Part shown: positions 34,100-46,920 of the stretch, one piece after another
Layout: the number at the start of each line of letters is the position of its first letter
Position numbering within the stretch: the first letter of the stretch is position 1
Source of the DNA: Triatoma infestans
Lineage: Eukaryota; Arthropoda; Insecta; Hemiptera; Reduviidae
Assembly (NCBI GenBank): GCA_011037195.1
Contig: JAAEAF010002560.1
Coordinates: 1-64,000 of the forward strand
DNA length: 64,000 bases
Direction: 5' to 3'
The notes under the pieces: model-generated
The model's input: the letters and a program-made list of their open reading frames with translations, nothing else
Database searches by the model: none
Told to the model about the DNA's origin: nothing
Position numbers and translations under genes: made by a program

Positions 34100-35125
34100 G
34101 TATAGCCTTATTGGAATAGTTAATATTTCGCCTGCAGGGATTTTTACTCTTCATTCTTGTAATCTACTGTGCATCCATATTTTGATGTCTGCCCTCACAA
34201 AGCATCTAGCAATGATAGTTATATAAGAGAGAAATGGAACAGTGAAACATTTAAGTTTTCAGTTTTATGAGATTTGAACGTGAAGGATGAAATTTACCTT
34301 CTTAGTAGATTATTCTACAAGAAAAACGACATGTCCCCCTATATAAATGAACACATTAAAAAAAAATAAGTGTAGGTTAAGTTTTATAAACTTAACTAAA
34401 TTCAAATATTAAATGATATAAAAAGTTTGTTTGAAAATGTCCCCACCAAGGACCTACAAAATAGTAGTAAATCGTGACAATGGGCTTTCACCTTGACTAA
34501 AAGGATTCATTGAAAAAAAAAAAAAAGAATGTATTTATTTATGATTTATACCGATAGCAAGAATAATGAATGCTGCGTGAAAACAAATATACCTTATCTA
34601 GTATATTTGGTAGTGATAAAATTTCCATACGATATCAAATGTCAACGTTTTCTAAATAAAATAAATGAATTTAAATTACATAACATTCCTTAAAAATGAA
34701 TAAATAACATTCATTGCATGCTGTCTATGAAATTTTTGATCAACATGATTTTTGATTTTTTGATTTTGTCAAATTTTACCCAAGTCCCAAAGTAAATTAA
34801 TTTTGCGCCTATGGACAATACTTAGGCACCTATTTCCAAAACTCTTAAGGGCTTCTGGAACTTAATTTAAGAGGAAATTTTCGATAAACGCTCCACACAA
34901 AAAAGTGACATATCTTGAAAAATGCATTTATTTTTGTTTTATCATATTTTGGGGTCACGATTATTCTTATTATTATCCTTTTAAAAACTATCAGAAAACT
35001 ATTAACCAACTCAATATTCAATGTTTATTGAAATAGTGAGAAGTGCCCCTTTAGTCTTATTGTGTAAACAATTTATTGACCTCCGCAGTTTGGTTCCATT
35101 TCTTTCAAGTTTATCTAAAGCATTG
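34100..35125. other. AT-rich DNA, no feature recognised
   Basis: No ORF with protein-like composition and no family A motif was seen. Confidence 0.4.
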
Positions 35126-35127
35126 TA

Positions 35128-36115
35128 AAAGCCAAGAAAAAATGGTAACTACTCAAGAGCAATTGTTCTAGTTGAAGATGGACGAAGTCAGCGATTCGCA
35201 ACATGGACGTTAGAGTTGTCTGAGATTACCGCCCATAGGGCTATCCAAGGTATCAGAAATAGGCCTTTGCACTGCAGACATGATTCAAGTCGACCGAAGC
35301 AACAGAAGCATTTGATGATCGATTCGTTAGAATTTTAGTAGACCCTAAGAAACTGCACATCAACTGTTTCTGAAAAGTCTCATACCCATCCTACTGCTCG
35401 TGAAATGTCCATCAGTACTGAAGCTATTGGAAGAAAGGTTGTCAAAATGAATTTACGGCCTAGTAGGCAAATCACAGGATCATCGCACCGTAGACCATCG
35501 AAGAGCCCGTCTAGACTTTGTTAGAGAACAGCGCAAGTGGACTGAGAACTTTTGATGAAACGTCCTCTTTTTTAGAAGTGTCCGGTTGGCAACGTGTTTA
35601 TCAAAGGCCAGGAGGAGACCGCCACGCACCGCGCAATATTTCTGGAAGATTGTAATTCGGAGGTGGCTCAGTGATGGGGTGGGGTGGAATTTCATTCAGA
35701 GCTCCACGTATTATTCAATAGGACATCCCCCCGAATGCAGTTTTGTAGGTGCTGAAATTTTGCAACAATATGTGAAAACCTAAGTGTCATTTATTGGTCA
35801 GAATTTTATTTTGATACAAGATAGTGCCCGACCGACCCACACATTGCTGCCTCAATTGTGCAGTATCTCGAGGATACTGCATTTAAATTCGAAATAGCTT
35901 GAAGACCAGATTATATATCCAATAGAGCAACTTTGGGATGAACATGGTAGGCGATTAAGAAGACGAAATAATCTTCCTGGTGCTTACCAGAGCTACGAAT
36001 TGCTCGGGTGGAAAAATGGGAGGAAATATCGCAAGAATCTGAGGGCATTTTTATAAGAAGTTTATGCCGAGAAGGTTGGAGGCAATGATGCGAACAAGAG
36101 GAAGTAATACGCGTT
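35128..36115 (+). pseudogene. Tc1-like transposase relic 1
   Basis: Fragments in several frames: an HTH-like start near 35145, RPSKSPSRLC-type residues near 35490, VYQRPGGDRHAPRNI near 35598, the SVMGWGG motif near 35670, a DSARPTH box (second catalytic Asp) near 35820, and RRLEAMMRTRGSN at the end (36065-36105). Frameshifts and stops are numerous. Terminal repeats were not identified. Confidence 0.7.
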
Positions 36116-36119
36116 ATTA

Positions 36120-36400
36120 AAAAATTTTAGTTTAATAAACAAGGAAGGAAGTAACTTGTTTTTAAATTTAATTTTTCATGAGCTCCTTTTTTTGGGCTTT
36201 GATTTTTTTTTACATCATTTTTATTTTCCTTTTAACCTTCTCATATCTTTGCAAATCGATTTATTATTGACTACAATTATTATAGATTTATTAGCTCAGG
36301 AAATAATCGCAAAAACATTATTCTGGGTATAAAGAGCTTCAAGATTTGGGTATAAAATATAATTGGGAATTTCATGGGTTATTTTAAAAGGAAGGGAACA
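36120..36400. other. AT-rich spacer
   Basis: Nothing recognised between the Tc1 relic and the retrotransposon fragment. Confidence 0.35.
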
Positions 36401-36404
36401 AAAT

Positions 36405-36860
36405 TAGTTTGGACGAACTTGTGTGTAGTTTAAAGGAAGAATTTAAAAATAGTATGATGGTAATAAGGGCCCAAAATTCCACCTTTTATTCCTTGTATAG
36501 GGAACTGAGATTGGACTTTGGCGATGGTCACTATATAACAAATGATTCAAACAATAATGAAGTTACGTGGGGAATTATTATACGTATTTAAACTGTAATG
36601 TGAGTCGGCCGGTTGAGGCACATCAATGTTCCTTATGCAACAGGAAAGAATCGGAAAGCACATATCACTATGTGGCTGTGTGTCCCATATTAAAAGATAT
36701 TAGGCAGAGGATTTTTGGAAGGGATGTGCTCTCACGGACTGAACTAATAATGTTACTTAATGGACAAAACTGGGAAAAGTTATACCACTATCACCTATCA
36801 CCTATCTGCTTTTAAATATAGACAATTTTTGGTGGAGGAATTTAATTTTTAGAAATTAAT
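36405..36860 (+). mobile_element. Non-LTR retrotransposon C-terminal fragment (zinc knuckle)
   Basis: Two frames. 36409-36591 includes VIRAQNSTFYSLYRELRLDF. 36590-36815 includes CSLCNRKESESTYHYVAVCP, a CCHC-type C-x2-C-H-C arrangement typical of the end of non-LTR ORF2, then ELIMLLNGQNWEKLY. It ends near 36860. Confidence 0.65.
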
Positions 36861-36952
36861 CTCTTTTTCAAATGTATATATTGCAAGTTTGCAGATGAAC
36901 CAAGGTTCATGCATTGTGTTGTTGGTAAAAAAAAATGAAAAAATGTAATGTA

Positions 36953-37875
36953 CGAGGTGTGTAAATTAAGTAATGAGACTGATTTTCTAGTGTTCGATCT
37001 GGCAACACGGAGACGCGGCGCATGCGTGGTAGGGCAAGAAACATCTGATACACGTCCAGTGCAAATTTGAAAATGCTAGAGTTGTTGCACTGTCCGTAGT
37101 GATTTTTTTTGTGAGCAAGGTTTTTTCAGTGCGTTTTAAAAATGAGTGACATCAATTACTAGCAACGTTGTGCTATCAGGTTTTGCTTCAGACTTGGGCA
37201 CAGTGCAACGGAAACGTTTGAAGAACTGTGCCAGGCCTATGGAGACAATGTTTTGTCGAGAGCACAGGTTTTTAGGTGATTTAAGTCGTTTGCAGAAGGA
37301 AGGGAATCAATTGAAGACGAGCCTCGCAGCGGAAGGCCTTCATCTTCAAGAACCGACGAAAATGTTGGCAGAATCCGCGATCTCGTGCGTTCAGATCGTC
37401 GTTTGACAGTCCGAATGATCGGCGAAGAGTTTAATTTGACTCACACAACCGTTCATCAAATTTTGACTAATGAATTGGGGATGAGAAAAATTTGTGCAAA
37501 AATGGTTCCGAAAAATCTTTCACACCGCGATTTCTTTAATGAGTATTTGGCCAGTAATAACATTCCTGTGGCTCCTCAGCCTCCTTATTCACCCGACTTG
37601 AGTCCATGTGACTTTTTTTTGTTCCCCAAAATGAAAAATCACCTCAAGGGACGTCATTTTGGAACATTGGAGAATATTCAAACAGCCGTAACCGACCAAC
37701 TGAAGTCTATTCCAGTATCCGAGTTCCAGCACTGCTATGACGAATGGAAGAATCGTCTTCAGCGTTGTGTGGCTTCCCAAGGTAGTTACTTTGAATGGGA
37801 CAATGTTGAATTGTAATTTTATTTGAATAAAAAAAAGATAAAAAATCAGTCTCATTACTTAATTTACACACCTTG
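36953..37875 (+). mobile_element. Internally deleted mariner with near-perfect terminal inverted repeats
   Basis: 923 bp, flanked by TA (36951-36952 and 37876-37877). The terminal inverted repeats of about 34 bp differ at one position (CGAGG versus CAAGG start). Transposase: MSDINY then a stop, the HTH part (TFEELCQAYGDNVLSRAQVF, EDEPRSGRPSSS), then DRRLTVRMIGEEFNLTHTTV, and an in-frame jump at KNLSHRDFFNEYLASNNIPV to the end (YSPDLSPCDFFLFPKMK, FEWDNVEL). The middle, with the first two catalytic Asp residues, is deleted; the 143-residue ORF 37385-37816 spans the junction. Inactive, but its ends could be mobilised. Confidence 0.9.
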
Positions 37876-38124
37876 TATTGTAGTATTTTTCTTAATAAAC
37901 AAATTACTATTATTAGAGATTTTTTCTATGTACTTGTGTTTAAATAGTTTGTTGCCAATCCCTTTAGATGGAATCACAAGGGTTTCAAACAGAAAAGTTT
38001 CCGTCAAAATTGTAATAAAAATACTACGATTAATAAATAACTGATGATACTGAATTCATAAATATCTTTTATTTTACGAAGTAATACTTTTTGCAACGCT
38101 GTTATTTCTACTTAAATGATATTT

Positions 38125-38400
38125 TAAATTTCTCTTACTCCCTGGAGGAAGAGGAAGTATTGTAATCGTGCTAAATTTTTGAGATCGAGTTTTCACCGGA
38201 AATACATGTTTTGTTGTCCTCTGAGTACGAAAAAAATGTTTCTAGCGTTATATGGTGTGTGTGTGTGTGTGTGTGTAAGTGAACAAAATTTCTTAAAAAC
38301 GAAAACTTGATGTTCCGTCTAGGTTCTACCGACGTATCTGATACGAACGTTTTGGGCAAATCCATCAAACAGAAGTGGGACGTTTCGTGAACATAACCTT
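38125..38400 (+). repeat. Family A 5' fragment
   Basis: TTCTCTTACTCCCTGGAGGA, CACCGGAAATACATG, (TG)n at 38252-38275, then a diverged tail with CCATCAAACAGAAG. Confidence 0.65.
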
Positions 38401-39000
38401 TTACTGAGGGAGAGAGACACCTTCCCACTTCTGCTATGGATGTGCCATAACTTCAATTCACATCAATTCCGCTTCCTTGCTCACTAACCCATGTTATTCC
38501 GAATGATTGGTAACTTGTGGGTCCCTGGTAGTGCTTGGTCCCTCCCCGCTAACGAATAATATTCCGAGCAAGGTGATGATTCATTTACTACAAAGCCCGA
38601 TACTTGCGAGAATTTTGTGAGAGCCCAATGGGTCTATGTTGGCTAAGTAAGTGCATTCACTCCTATAGATTTAAAAAAGGGACCCTGGTCGAAGCCCTTG
38701 ATTATAAAACTTACCACTCGCCCCTACGGCCCTGACCATAAAATTTTTTAAAAAGCAACACAACTCAGATACAAATATTTTTTAGAAAACCCCTAGTTTT
38801 TTATTTGACGCCGGCATTTCCCGCAGAAGATTTACATATTCACCATTAGTGTGAATGCAACCATATGAAATTTGATGCATCAATAATTTTTTTACCTTCT
38901 CTTATTTCTTTCTCATATTGACCTTCAGTATAAGGGAATCCAACTGAAAAAAAAAAAATAACGAGGGTTTAAACTCGATACGAAGTTATCTTGAATAAAC
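38400..39000. other. Unassigned GC-richer repeat-like sequence
   Basis: 38440-38760 is less AT-rich (GTGGGTCCCTGGTAGTGCTT, TGAGAGCCCAATGGGTC) and looks like part of a mobile element, but no frame gives a recognisable protein. Confidence 0.3.
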
Positions 39001-39009
39001 AAATCGTGC

Positions 39010-40120
39010 AGAAAAGGGGATAATGAGGTCAGAGCTTCTTAAGAGACTTGCCGGAACTAAATGGGCTGCCACTCAGGATCTCCTCATTCTCGCATACAAA
39101 GCCTACACGTTCGTCCAATAATGGAATATGGCATAGAAGTTGTAATAACTACTAGTAATTCCTCCAAGGAAAATATTGATACTATCCTGAACAAGGCTTT
39201 ACGAATTACACAATCGAAGGAGCTTGCTCCACTCTGATCCACGTCATGGAACTAACTACAAACGGGTATCGAACCCAGTGAGGCAAGAAGCAAAATTACT
39301 GCATATCCTTGATGGGGAATGTTAAGAGAAAGAAAGTTGTTTATTGGAAAACGTACGCGCTCGATACTTGTAAATACCCAGCTTAAGACTCAAGACAACT
39401 TCACTGTGAGAGTTAACGTTATTGGTAACGAAAAGAGGTCTAATTGTATTACATCGAAAGGCTTCCCTGCAGACACGCTGCCTCTTTCAACTGCGTCTGC
39501 TAACCTTTCACTGACTGAAATAGTGAGCAAGGAAGATACACCACCCACAATCCTGAAGGCTTTTGCCTCGGAAACAACTGAAAAGCATTTCCTTTCCAGT
39601 AATTAGTACCATCTATACACTGATGGGTCAGCAAAAGGTACTACAAGAAATGCTCGAACAGATGTCTTTTCGAAGGACTTCGATGTGAGCACTCTGGTCG
39701 ATCGAATCTCCACAAACTTCGAGGGAAAAATCGCAGCTATAAAATATGTTCTCTAGAAGATTAAAGATAGCCACCATCTTCCTGTCCACCTGTCCTACTA
39801 GTTGACTCCAAAGTTGCAATCGAGGCAGTGGCTAATAATTCTGACACCGACTCGGGAGAGTAGGAAGCTCGCTGATTAAATCCTACACTTAGGAAGAAAA
39901 ATGGCTTTTCAGTGGATTCCGTCCCACTCTGGCATTCCTGGTAATGAAAATGATAAGCTAGCCAAATTAGGCTCAACGAAGGATCAACCACACAAGCCAC
40001 TTACTTAATACAGCAAAAAACGATTGATAAATTAAAAAATGTAGAGGAAGTGAGGAGGGAGCGTCTGTCAGTCAATGAAGAAGAAAGGCCTGACGTATAT
40101 TACAATAACAGGCGATCAGA
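39010..40120 (+). pseudogene. Non-LTR retrotransposon fragment with RNase H domain
   Basis: After an RT C-terminal part (IMEYGIEVVITTSNSSKENI, TILNKALRITQ, 39115-39210) comes an open stretch 39319-39606, a stop, then RNase H: HLYTDGSAKGTT (first Asp), FEGKIAAIKYVL, and FQWIPSHSGIPGNENDKLAK (39907-39966, with the terminal His/Asp region). This is the order found in R1/LOA/I-type elements. Several stops and shifts are present. It abuts a family A fragment at 40125. Confidence 0.75.
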
Positions 40121-40124
40121 GGAT

Positions 40125-40405
40125 TATGTTTTCCCCTAAAGTGCTATCTTAGTTGATTATACAATTTCTGACATCTAAACAAAATTAACTAGGAATAAAT
40201 AGATTGCCAGAATTCTGAGTTTCAAGAAAATTAGTAAACCGGAAGTGCGTTTTTAATTTTTTTTTTTTTCAGTTTCCGCGATATTCTCCATAAAAACACT
40301 GTCGAATTTCATCAGATTTGGTGTACTAATATAAAATTGATCAATTACAAATTTTGTACCGTGCAGTAAAGAGAAAGTTGTGTGAGAGTTTTACAAATTT
40401 TTTTA
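40125..40405 (+). repeat. Family A 3' fragment
   Basis: TAGGAATAAATAGATTGCC, ACCGGAAGTGCG and the terminal AAAGAGAAAGTTGTGTGAGA. Confidence 0.65.
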
Positions 40406-40409
40406 TCAA

Positions 40410-41340
40410 TTCGATTTAACTTTATCTACACTGTGTCTCGGCTTTGATACAACAAGATTCAAGGAAATGTGATTACACAATGGTAGCCCCATATTGGGAG
40501 TCTTTCAAATAAAGAAAATGCTTTATGTAATTATTAATATTGTGCTCTAAGTATGTAATAAAAATCTCTACTATTTAAAAATAAATAATTGAACAATACA
40601 CCAATTGTATGATAAGAAAAAAAAAAAGTAATCAATAGGAGAAATGTTGCTAGTATTAATAATAAAATGAATTTATTTAGTATAATGTAATAAAATGAAA
40701 TTAATTATTCAAAACAGACTTGAATTTGTATCTTCTTAAGCACTTTAATAAATAAGAACAGCGAAACACAAAAACAGCATAAACAGTATGATCTATAAAA
40801 AGATGTAGTGAACCAATTGGGAATTACAATTAGTAGACATCGTCTCGTTTAGTTGGGAAGAATCCCAGAGTTGAAGTTAGTTAAAATTAGCCTTTTTAAA
40901 ATTAATAAATTCTATTTTTTTTTATTTAATTAAAAGCTTTAAATTGCTGATATTAATTTTATTAATTAAATTCAAATTAACAAATACAATAATAAAATAA
41001 TTTGTTAGGTAAGCGGAAATAATTATCCTACGGATGCGATTGTTTATTCAATACAACCATAAATCCGTTTTCTCTTAAAAGCGCTAATAATTGCCGTAGT
41101 TGTGCGCCCGAAAAAAAAATTCTTAAACACGATACTAAATTACAGAGGTTACTCTCAATAAAAATTAATCCCTTCCTCTCTTCTTTGCTTTTCTAATTTG
41201 ATTAGACTACTAAGAAATATATATATGAAATAAATTTTAAATTTACTACAAGGTACGAGTATTTGGATGGGGGAAAATAAAGAATAAAATTACCTCTTTA
41301 TTGATATCAAAAAAATTGAATATAAAAAAATCATAAAACA
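40410..41340. other. AT-rich DNA, nothing recognised
   Basis: More than 900 bp with no ORF of interest and no known repeat. Confidence 0.4.
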
Positions 41341-41344
41341 TTTA

Positions 41345-42400
41345 AATGAAGTGATGATATTCTTTTAACAATATCTTGTAACCTCTCCTGTTGAACAGAT
41401 AATCTCTTGAAGTATCTCAGGCATAGAAGAAGTTATGTTTACTTTTATGTATGATACGTTGGTCAATATTCTCCCACTCCTCTCTGACTGCAATTTCGAG
41501 CCCATCCAGAGAGTGTTTGGGAGGTTTTGTCGACCTCTCTGTCGTCTTCCTATCACGTCCCTGACATGCTCAATGGGATTCCGATCTGGGCTTCTCGGTG
41601 GGGGTCTCCAACAATGTGATCCCAACCTCCTGTAAATATTGTTGGACAATACTGGCTGTGGGAGGTATCTTGCATTATCTTGTAAAAAAAAAAAAGGGGA
41701 AATTTTCCCCGACAAATGGAGAAAAAGAGGACTACATGATCGTCTATAATCTCTGTCACATACCTGTGAGCAATCAGAGCACCTCCAGATATCCTACGAA
41801 GTTCCGTCAGGCCTCCATGTTAATTCCACCTCCAGACCAATATTGAGCCTCCTCCTAAAACTTAATCTGTATGACATAGTACAAGCTGTGTACCTCTCGC
41901 CTCCTTCTCCACACTCTTTTCCTTTCGTATGGTGAATGCAGAGCAAATCTGGATTCGTCGCTAAAGAGAACTCGCCCCTCCAGTGATCTTTTGTCCATCC
42001 CATATTTTATCGAGCAAACGCCAGTCTGGAAACTTTATGAGCTGTGGTAAGAAGAGGGCCTGTTGTAGTAGGCCATCTGGACGATAAGTCATGTTCCCTA
42101 AGACGTCTTCTCACTATCGAACTCGAAAATTTGGACATTTCTAAATTCGTCAATCAGTCCACGTAGCTGATTTCCTGTAAGAGTGCGATCTCTCAAGACA
42201 GCTAGCCTGAAATCTGTCATCTCAAGCTGTAGTACTCCTGGGCCTGCCTTGTACGCGTCTTCTATTGAAGCTTCCAGTCTCTGTGTATCGACGGAGAACT
42301 CTAAGAGTCTGTGGATTGATTTATTCCAAGCCGCTGTGCAATTCTACGCTGACTCATTCCCAGTTTCCGATAATGTCACGATTCTGACACAGTCATTCTA
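41345..42400 (-). pseudogene. Tc1-like transposase relic 2
   Basis: On the minus strand: an N-terminal HTH region near 42390-42150, then FSLATNPDLLCIHH, RRRLNIGLEVELTWR and IIDDHV. Next is LQDNARYLPQ (second catalytic Asp near 41680), and after it HCWRPPPRSPDRNPIEHVRD (third catalytic region), IGRRQRGRQNLPNTL, and SMPEILQEII near the end. Stops and frameshifts throughout. A different lineage from the 35-kb copy, judging by the residues around the third acidic box. Confidence 0.75.
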
Positions 42401-42409
42401 AGTTCATTT

Positions 42410-42750
42410 TTTTTTTTTTTACAAAAAAAGAAGGGTTTCGTGGTTCATTATTAAAAAAAAAAAAAAGAAAAAAAAAAAGCACTTTAAATTAAATCAGAGG
42501 AAAAAAAATTAGAAACGCAAGTTTAAACGTAACAAAGGTAAGTTGCATACTGGCTTATTTAGGAGTGATAATGTTGTTTTTTAAGTATTAGGATAAAGCA
42601 ATCTTTAATACTTTTAACCTTTGGAACTGTCTGTATTATACTTCTGTACAATGACCACCAAGTACTAGAAAACATAAATAAACAAATAATAATTCTATCT
42701 TGATGTAATTTTATTTTATTAATAGTGATGCAATATTTTTGCACAGCAGT
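42410..42750. other. Homopolymer-rich AT spacer
   Basis: Poly-T and poly-A runs (42407-42475), no gene. Confidence 0.35.
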
Positions 42751-42754
42751 TTGT

Positions 42755-43450
42755 ATATATATATAAAATGTGTGTGTGTGACCATAACTAAAAAAAACGA
42801 AAATCGGAGAAAACTAAAACTTCAATACTTTCTTCCGTCAACATTAAGGTTTTGGTGAAAATCATTCACCGGAAATATCACATTATTGAAGGCATTTTTC
42901 AAGTTTTTCGGATTTTCTCGCAAAACAGCATGAACGATTTTCTTCAAACTTTATATATACCTTAATTAATATTAACTATGATTTACTATCTAACACTTTT
43001 TTTTATTTGAAACATTTTTCGGGGAAAATTCAATTTAAGAGATTCTGGAGAAGAAGATTTCCATCTAAAATATCATTTCCATATGTTATACGATTCTATC
43101 ATCAATATAAAGAGTGAAAAATATGATGCCAAAATTGCTTGTAAGAAGAAAATCGGTTGACCGGAAGTGTGACCTAGTGAACTTTTTTTTTTCCTATTTT
43201 CTTTGTAAAGACGCTAACGGTTTTTTTTATTAACCTGGTGTACATTTAGATCTTTCATTCCTGAAAAAATTGATTGATGATTTTTGATTGATTGATTGGT
43301 TTTAGAAGGTTTTCACAGAAGTGTCGTTTTATTATGGGTTTTCTTTTCAACTTTACATTTAGTAAAATCACCAAGATTAGAGAAAATTTGTCAACTATAA
43401 CTCTATGAAACTGGAAAAATCATATGAGTATTTCACAACACTGTTTTTTT
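42755..43450 (+). repeat. Family A copy, strongly diverged
   Basis: A (TG)4 tract at 42771-42779, AACGAAAATCGG, CACCGGAAATATCA, one module (CATGAACGATTTTCTTC) and GACCGGAAGTGTG. It ends near 43440 with ATGAGTATTTCACAACAC. Confidence 0.55.
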
Positions 43451-43659
43451 TGTCATTATAAATTTAAAATATAAAATAATCATTTTAATTACACATTTTA
43501 ATTCGTAAAGGGTCGATGAATTTGTTAAAGATTCGAAAAAAATAAAATTTTCACTAAATTGCAAGTTCAAGAAGCAATTTTTTATTTAACCAATAATATA
43601 AATAAATAAATAAATAAATAATGAAAAATCTGATTAGAAATACACAACTCTCTTTTTTT

Positions 43660-44245
43660 TTGCAGTTTAAAATGAAAAAAACTGTTTAGTGAAAACGCAC
43701 TTCCGGTTTACTGTTTCGAAATTTTGGCAATCTATTTATTTCTAATTAATTTTGTGTAGATGGTAGAATTATTGTATAATCAATCCACTGAGGTAACATT
43801 TTAGAAGAAAAGATACCCCCCCCCCCCCCCAAAAAAACCCTTAAATGACTTTACCCAGACAAATGTTTCAAATAGAAGTTGTAGCACTTTTATGTGTACT
43901 TCATCCACAATTAATTCAAAGAAAATCGTTGGCGCCAATTTCAAGAAAATCGAAATAATGTGAAAAAAAACCCTTCCGTAAAGTGGTACTTCCGGTTGAA
44001 AAATGTATACGAAAAACTTATTCCCAGGTCTCATGGTAGCACTTTAACGAAATATTATGTTTGAACATTCTACAATTTTTCGATTTTGAGATATGTTGCC
44101 CCCCCCCCCCAACACACTCAGGGACCAACTGCTAAAAGCCGTGTAGATATAATTGGATTCAGAGGATCTCAAAACTGATATTTCCGATGAAAACTCGGTA
44201 TTGAAAATCTGGTACGATTACAATACTTACTAACAGTAACAATAA
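43660..44245 (-). repeat. Family A copy, minus orientation
   Basis: AACGCACTTCCGGTTTACTG, a C-run (43817-43830) at the GGGG site of the module, TACTTCCGGTTGAAAAAT, a second C-run (44100-44110), then GATATTTCCGATGAAAACTC and TACAATACTTACTAACAG. Confidence 0.7.
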
Positions 44246-44249
44246 CCAG

Positions 44250-46880
44250 AGTACCTACTCAAGACATATAATGATACAATTGTACCACTTAGCTCCAACG
44301 AAAGAAAATAATATACTATAGAACATAACAAATGGAAATTTTATCATCAATATTCAGTTACATTATTTGATTAAGCATGACAAATAATGCGAAGTAATAA
44401 ACGAATTTGTCACAAAGTTATTGCGAAAACTTTATATCTCCTTTAATAGCCCTATTGTCTATTTTGGATGAAGAAATGCTACATAAATTTTTGCAATTGA
44501 TTTCTTAATAAGTTCATAAATTTTGTATTCACTATAACCAATGATAGAGAACAAATAAATGTCAACATTAAAAATATTTGACCTAATCCAATTATTATAT
44601 TTAAGTACGCCTACAAAGTCATTTAAATAAGATAAGAATCGTTCAATACCCAAAATGCCCGCCCGCTATGCAGGACATAAGAAACTTTTTTATATATATG
44701 ACGTTAGCTGGACAAAATCACGAAATTGCGCCGGATTGCAAGAAACCTAACGGACTACATTACCAATGGATATAGCGTACGGGAAAGAAAGTTTTTATGT
44801 GATAAAATTAAAAAGGCAATTCCAAATGCAATTCTAAACCAATCAATCCAATTTTAAGATGATAATAAATGCCAATTTTCAAGATATCTTTTGATGTTAG
44901 TTACACATTAAATAAACGAACCATTCAACAAAGAAATGAATTAGCAGGAGTATCTATGCACTCTGAGAAAATGAATTAATGTAATTCTGCATTAATCTAT
45001 TGCGCGACTGGTCAAGAGACCGTGGCAAACGATAGAGGCGGATGTTTTGTAAAGTTACAGGTGCTTAGATATCAGGGGTAAATATTAAAATGAGTAGTTA
45101 GTCGCAGATGGAAGTTGCGATAAAAATTCCGACGTGGGTTTAAGTCTCAGGAGATTCTAGAAATAACACTTAGTGAAGTTGAAGTCCTAGGCACTTTTTT
45201 TTTTTAAATAGCAGTGATCGTTTTATAATACAGATCATATGGTATTATTTGTAGAGTGAGTTAAAGGGAATTGAATTATTACTAACTATTATTATACATT
45301 TGAAATTTGTAAATAAAGTCACTAATATTTAAGAAAACCTAGTTTTATTAATTAACGAAATGTAGGTATATTCAACATTTTGATTACTAGTTGAGTGACT
45401 TCAAATAAGAATCATGGAGGGGCATAGTTTAATGACGACAGCATGTTTAAGTGGCCTTAGTCGAAAACCACTTCATGAAGAGATGAAAAAAAAATTGGTT
45501 TATGAGTGGGTCAAGCTTTGTTTCAACTAAATTTTAAATCGTTTGAATAAAAGATGGAAAGAATAATACAAATTTAGACAAATCGTTGCTAAATACCCTA
45601 TTTTGCTAAACACCGCATTTTAGGGTATCCATTAGTGGCCAGCGTGTAATTGTTGTATAATAATTGTAACTGCGTGTTGCATACATTAATTCAGTAACAG
45701 TAAAAAATAAATAAAAACACGAGGTAATAAAATTTGATTTATCATGTGAATATCATATTTTATTTATTAAAGCGAAGAACATAAATCAACGGAACATTTC
45801 TTAAAAAAAAAAAAAAAAAAATCAAGGTCACAAACTGACATAATTTATTTAAATTTTATGAGATGCATATTGCATTTCAAGGCAAAAACCTGATCCGATT
45901 ACGACTCTTCTAACCTTCCCATTAAGTAACCATTAATGCTCACGCTATTCAGAAGAGTACAAATAATAATAGATGTTACCAGTACATTACAAATTCAGAA
46001 TAATTACTTTTATATAATCAATAAATGAGTTTAGATTTTAAACTACATCTCAGTCACTGAAGAAAAAAAAGAAGTTTTTCCTGGAAAATGACAATACTTA
46101 CTTTGATAAATGATAATATTTTTAATTCCATGAAAGTGTTTTCATTAAAAAATCAAGAAATGAGAAACTTTCAAATATGAAAAAAATGAATTAGTCACTA
46201 AAAACCAGTTTAAATAAAAAAGGTTATAAGTTCGGTAACCTTAGGCGTGTGAAAATTTTAATTCACCATACAAAGACAGAGGTGAGCACTTATAAATCCT
46301 AAATTTTAGGTCATTACCAAATGGCCGCCCAATAAATTTAACTGAAATATTTAGAGTAACATATTTATACATCACACATAATGGCATTATCAATGTCATC
46401 ATAACCACTGCAATGGCAATAATATCCTTTAAAACAATTCTGAGAAATAAGAAATTAAAAGCTATCAAATAAAGTGCTTCTCAACTTTAGAAAGGCTTCC
46501 TCAATAAACGCACCTATGGATTTTTTTTTCTTTTAAGAAAGTAAAAATTAATTATTGCAAGGCTCTTTCTAAGTAGTTACATTGTACATTTGATATTATT
46601 TTCAAATAGTAACAGAATATTTCCTTAAGTGGTTAACGATCCTAGTAGATCTATACCAGCTCGTAAATTTCTAATTATTAAATTCAAAAATTTCAAATGA
46701 AACTTTATGAAAAATGAAATTCAAAGGATGATCCAAAAGATTAATTTCTTCTTATCAACGGAAACTATTTCACTGAAATCAGACCAATATGAAAAGTGTT
46801 GCATTCTTATCCCAAACTTGATAGATTTTTTCGAGAACTTTTTAATAACAATTTTAAACAGTATGTTAAAAGACTAAAGT
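44250..46880. other. AT-rich DNA downstream of the USP first exon
   Basis: It would hold the start of USP intron 1 on the minus strand. No further USP exon (His box, UBL or finger region) was recognised and no repeat family was identified. Confidence 0.35.
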
Positions 46881-46920
46881 TTAACCGCTAAAAGAGGAAT
46901 TCTATATACTCTGCACTTAC

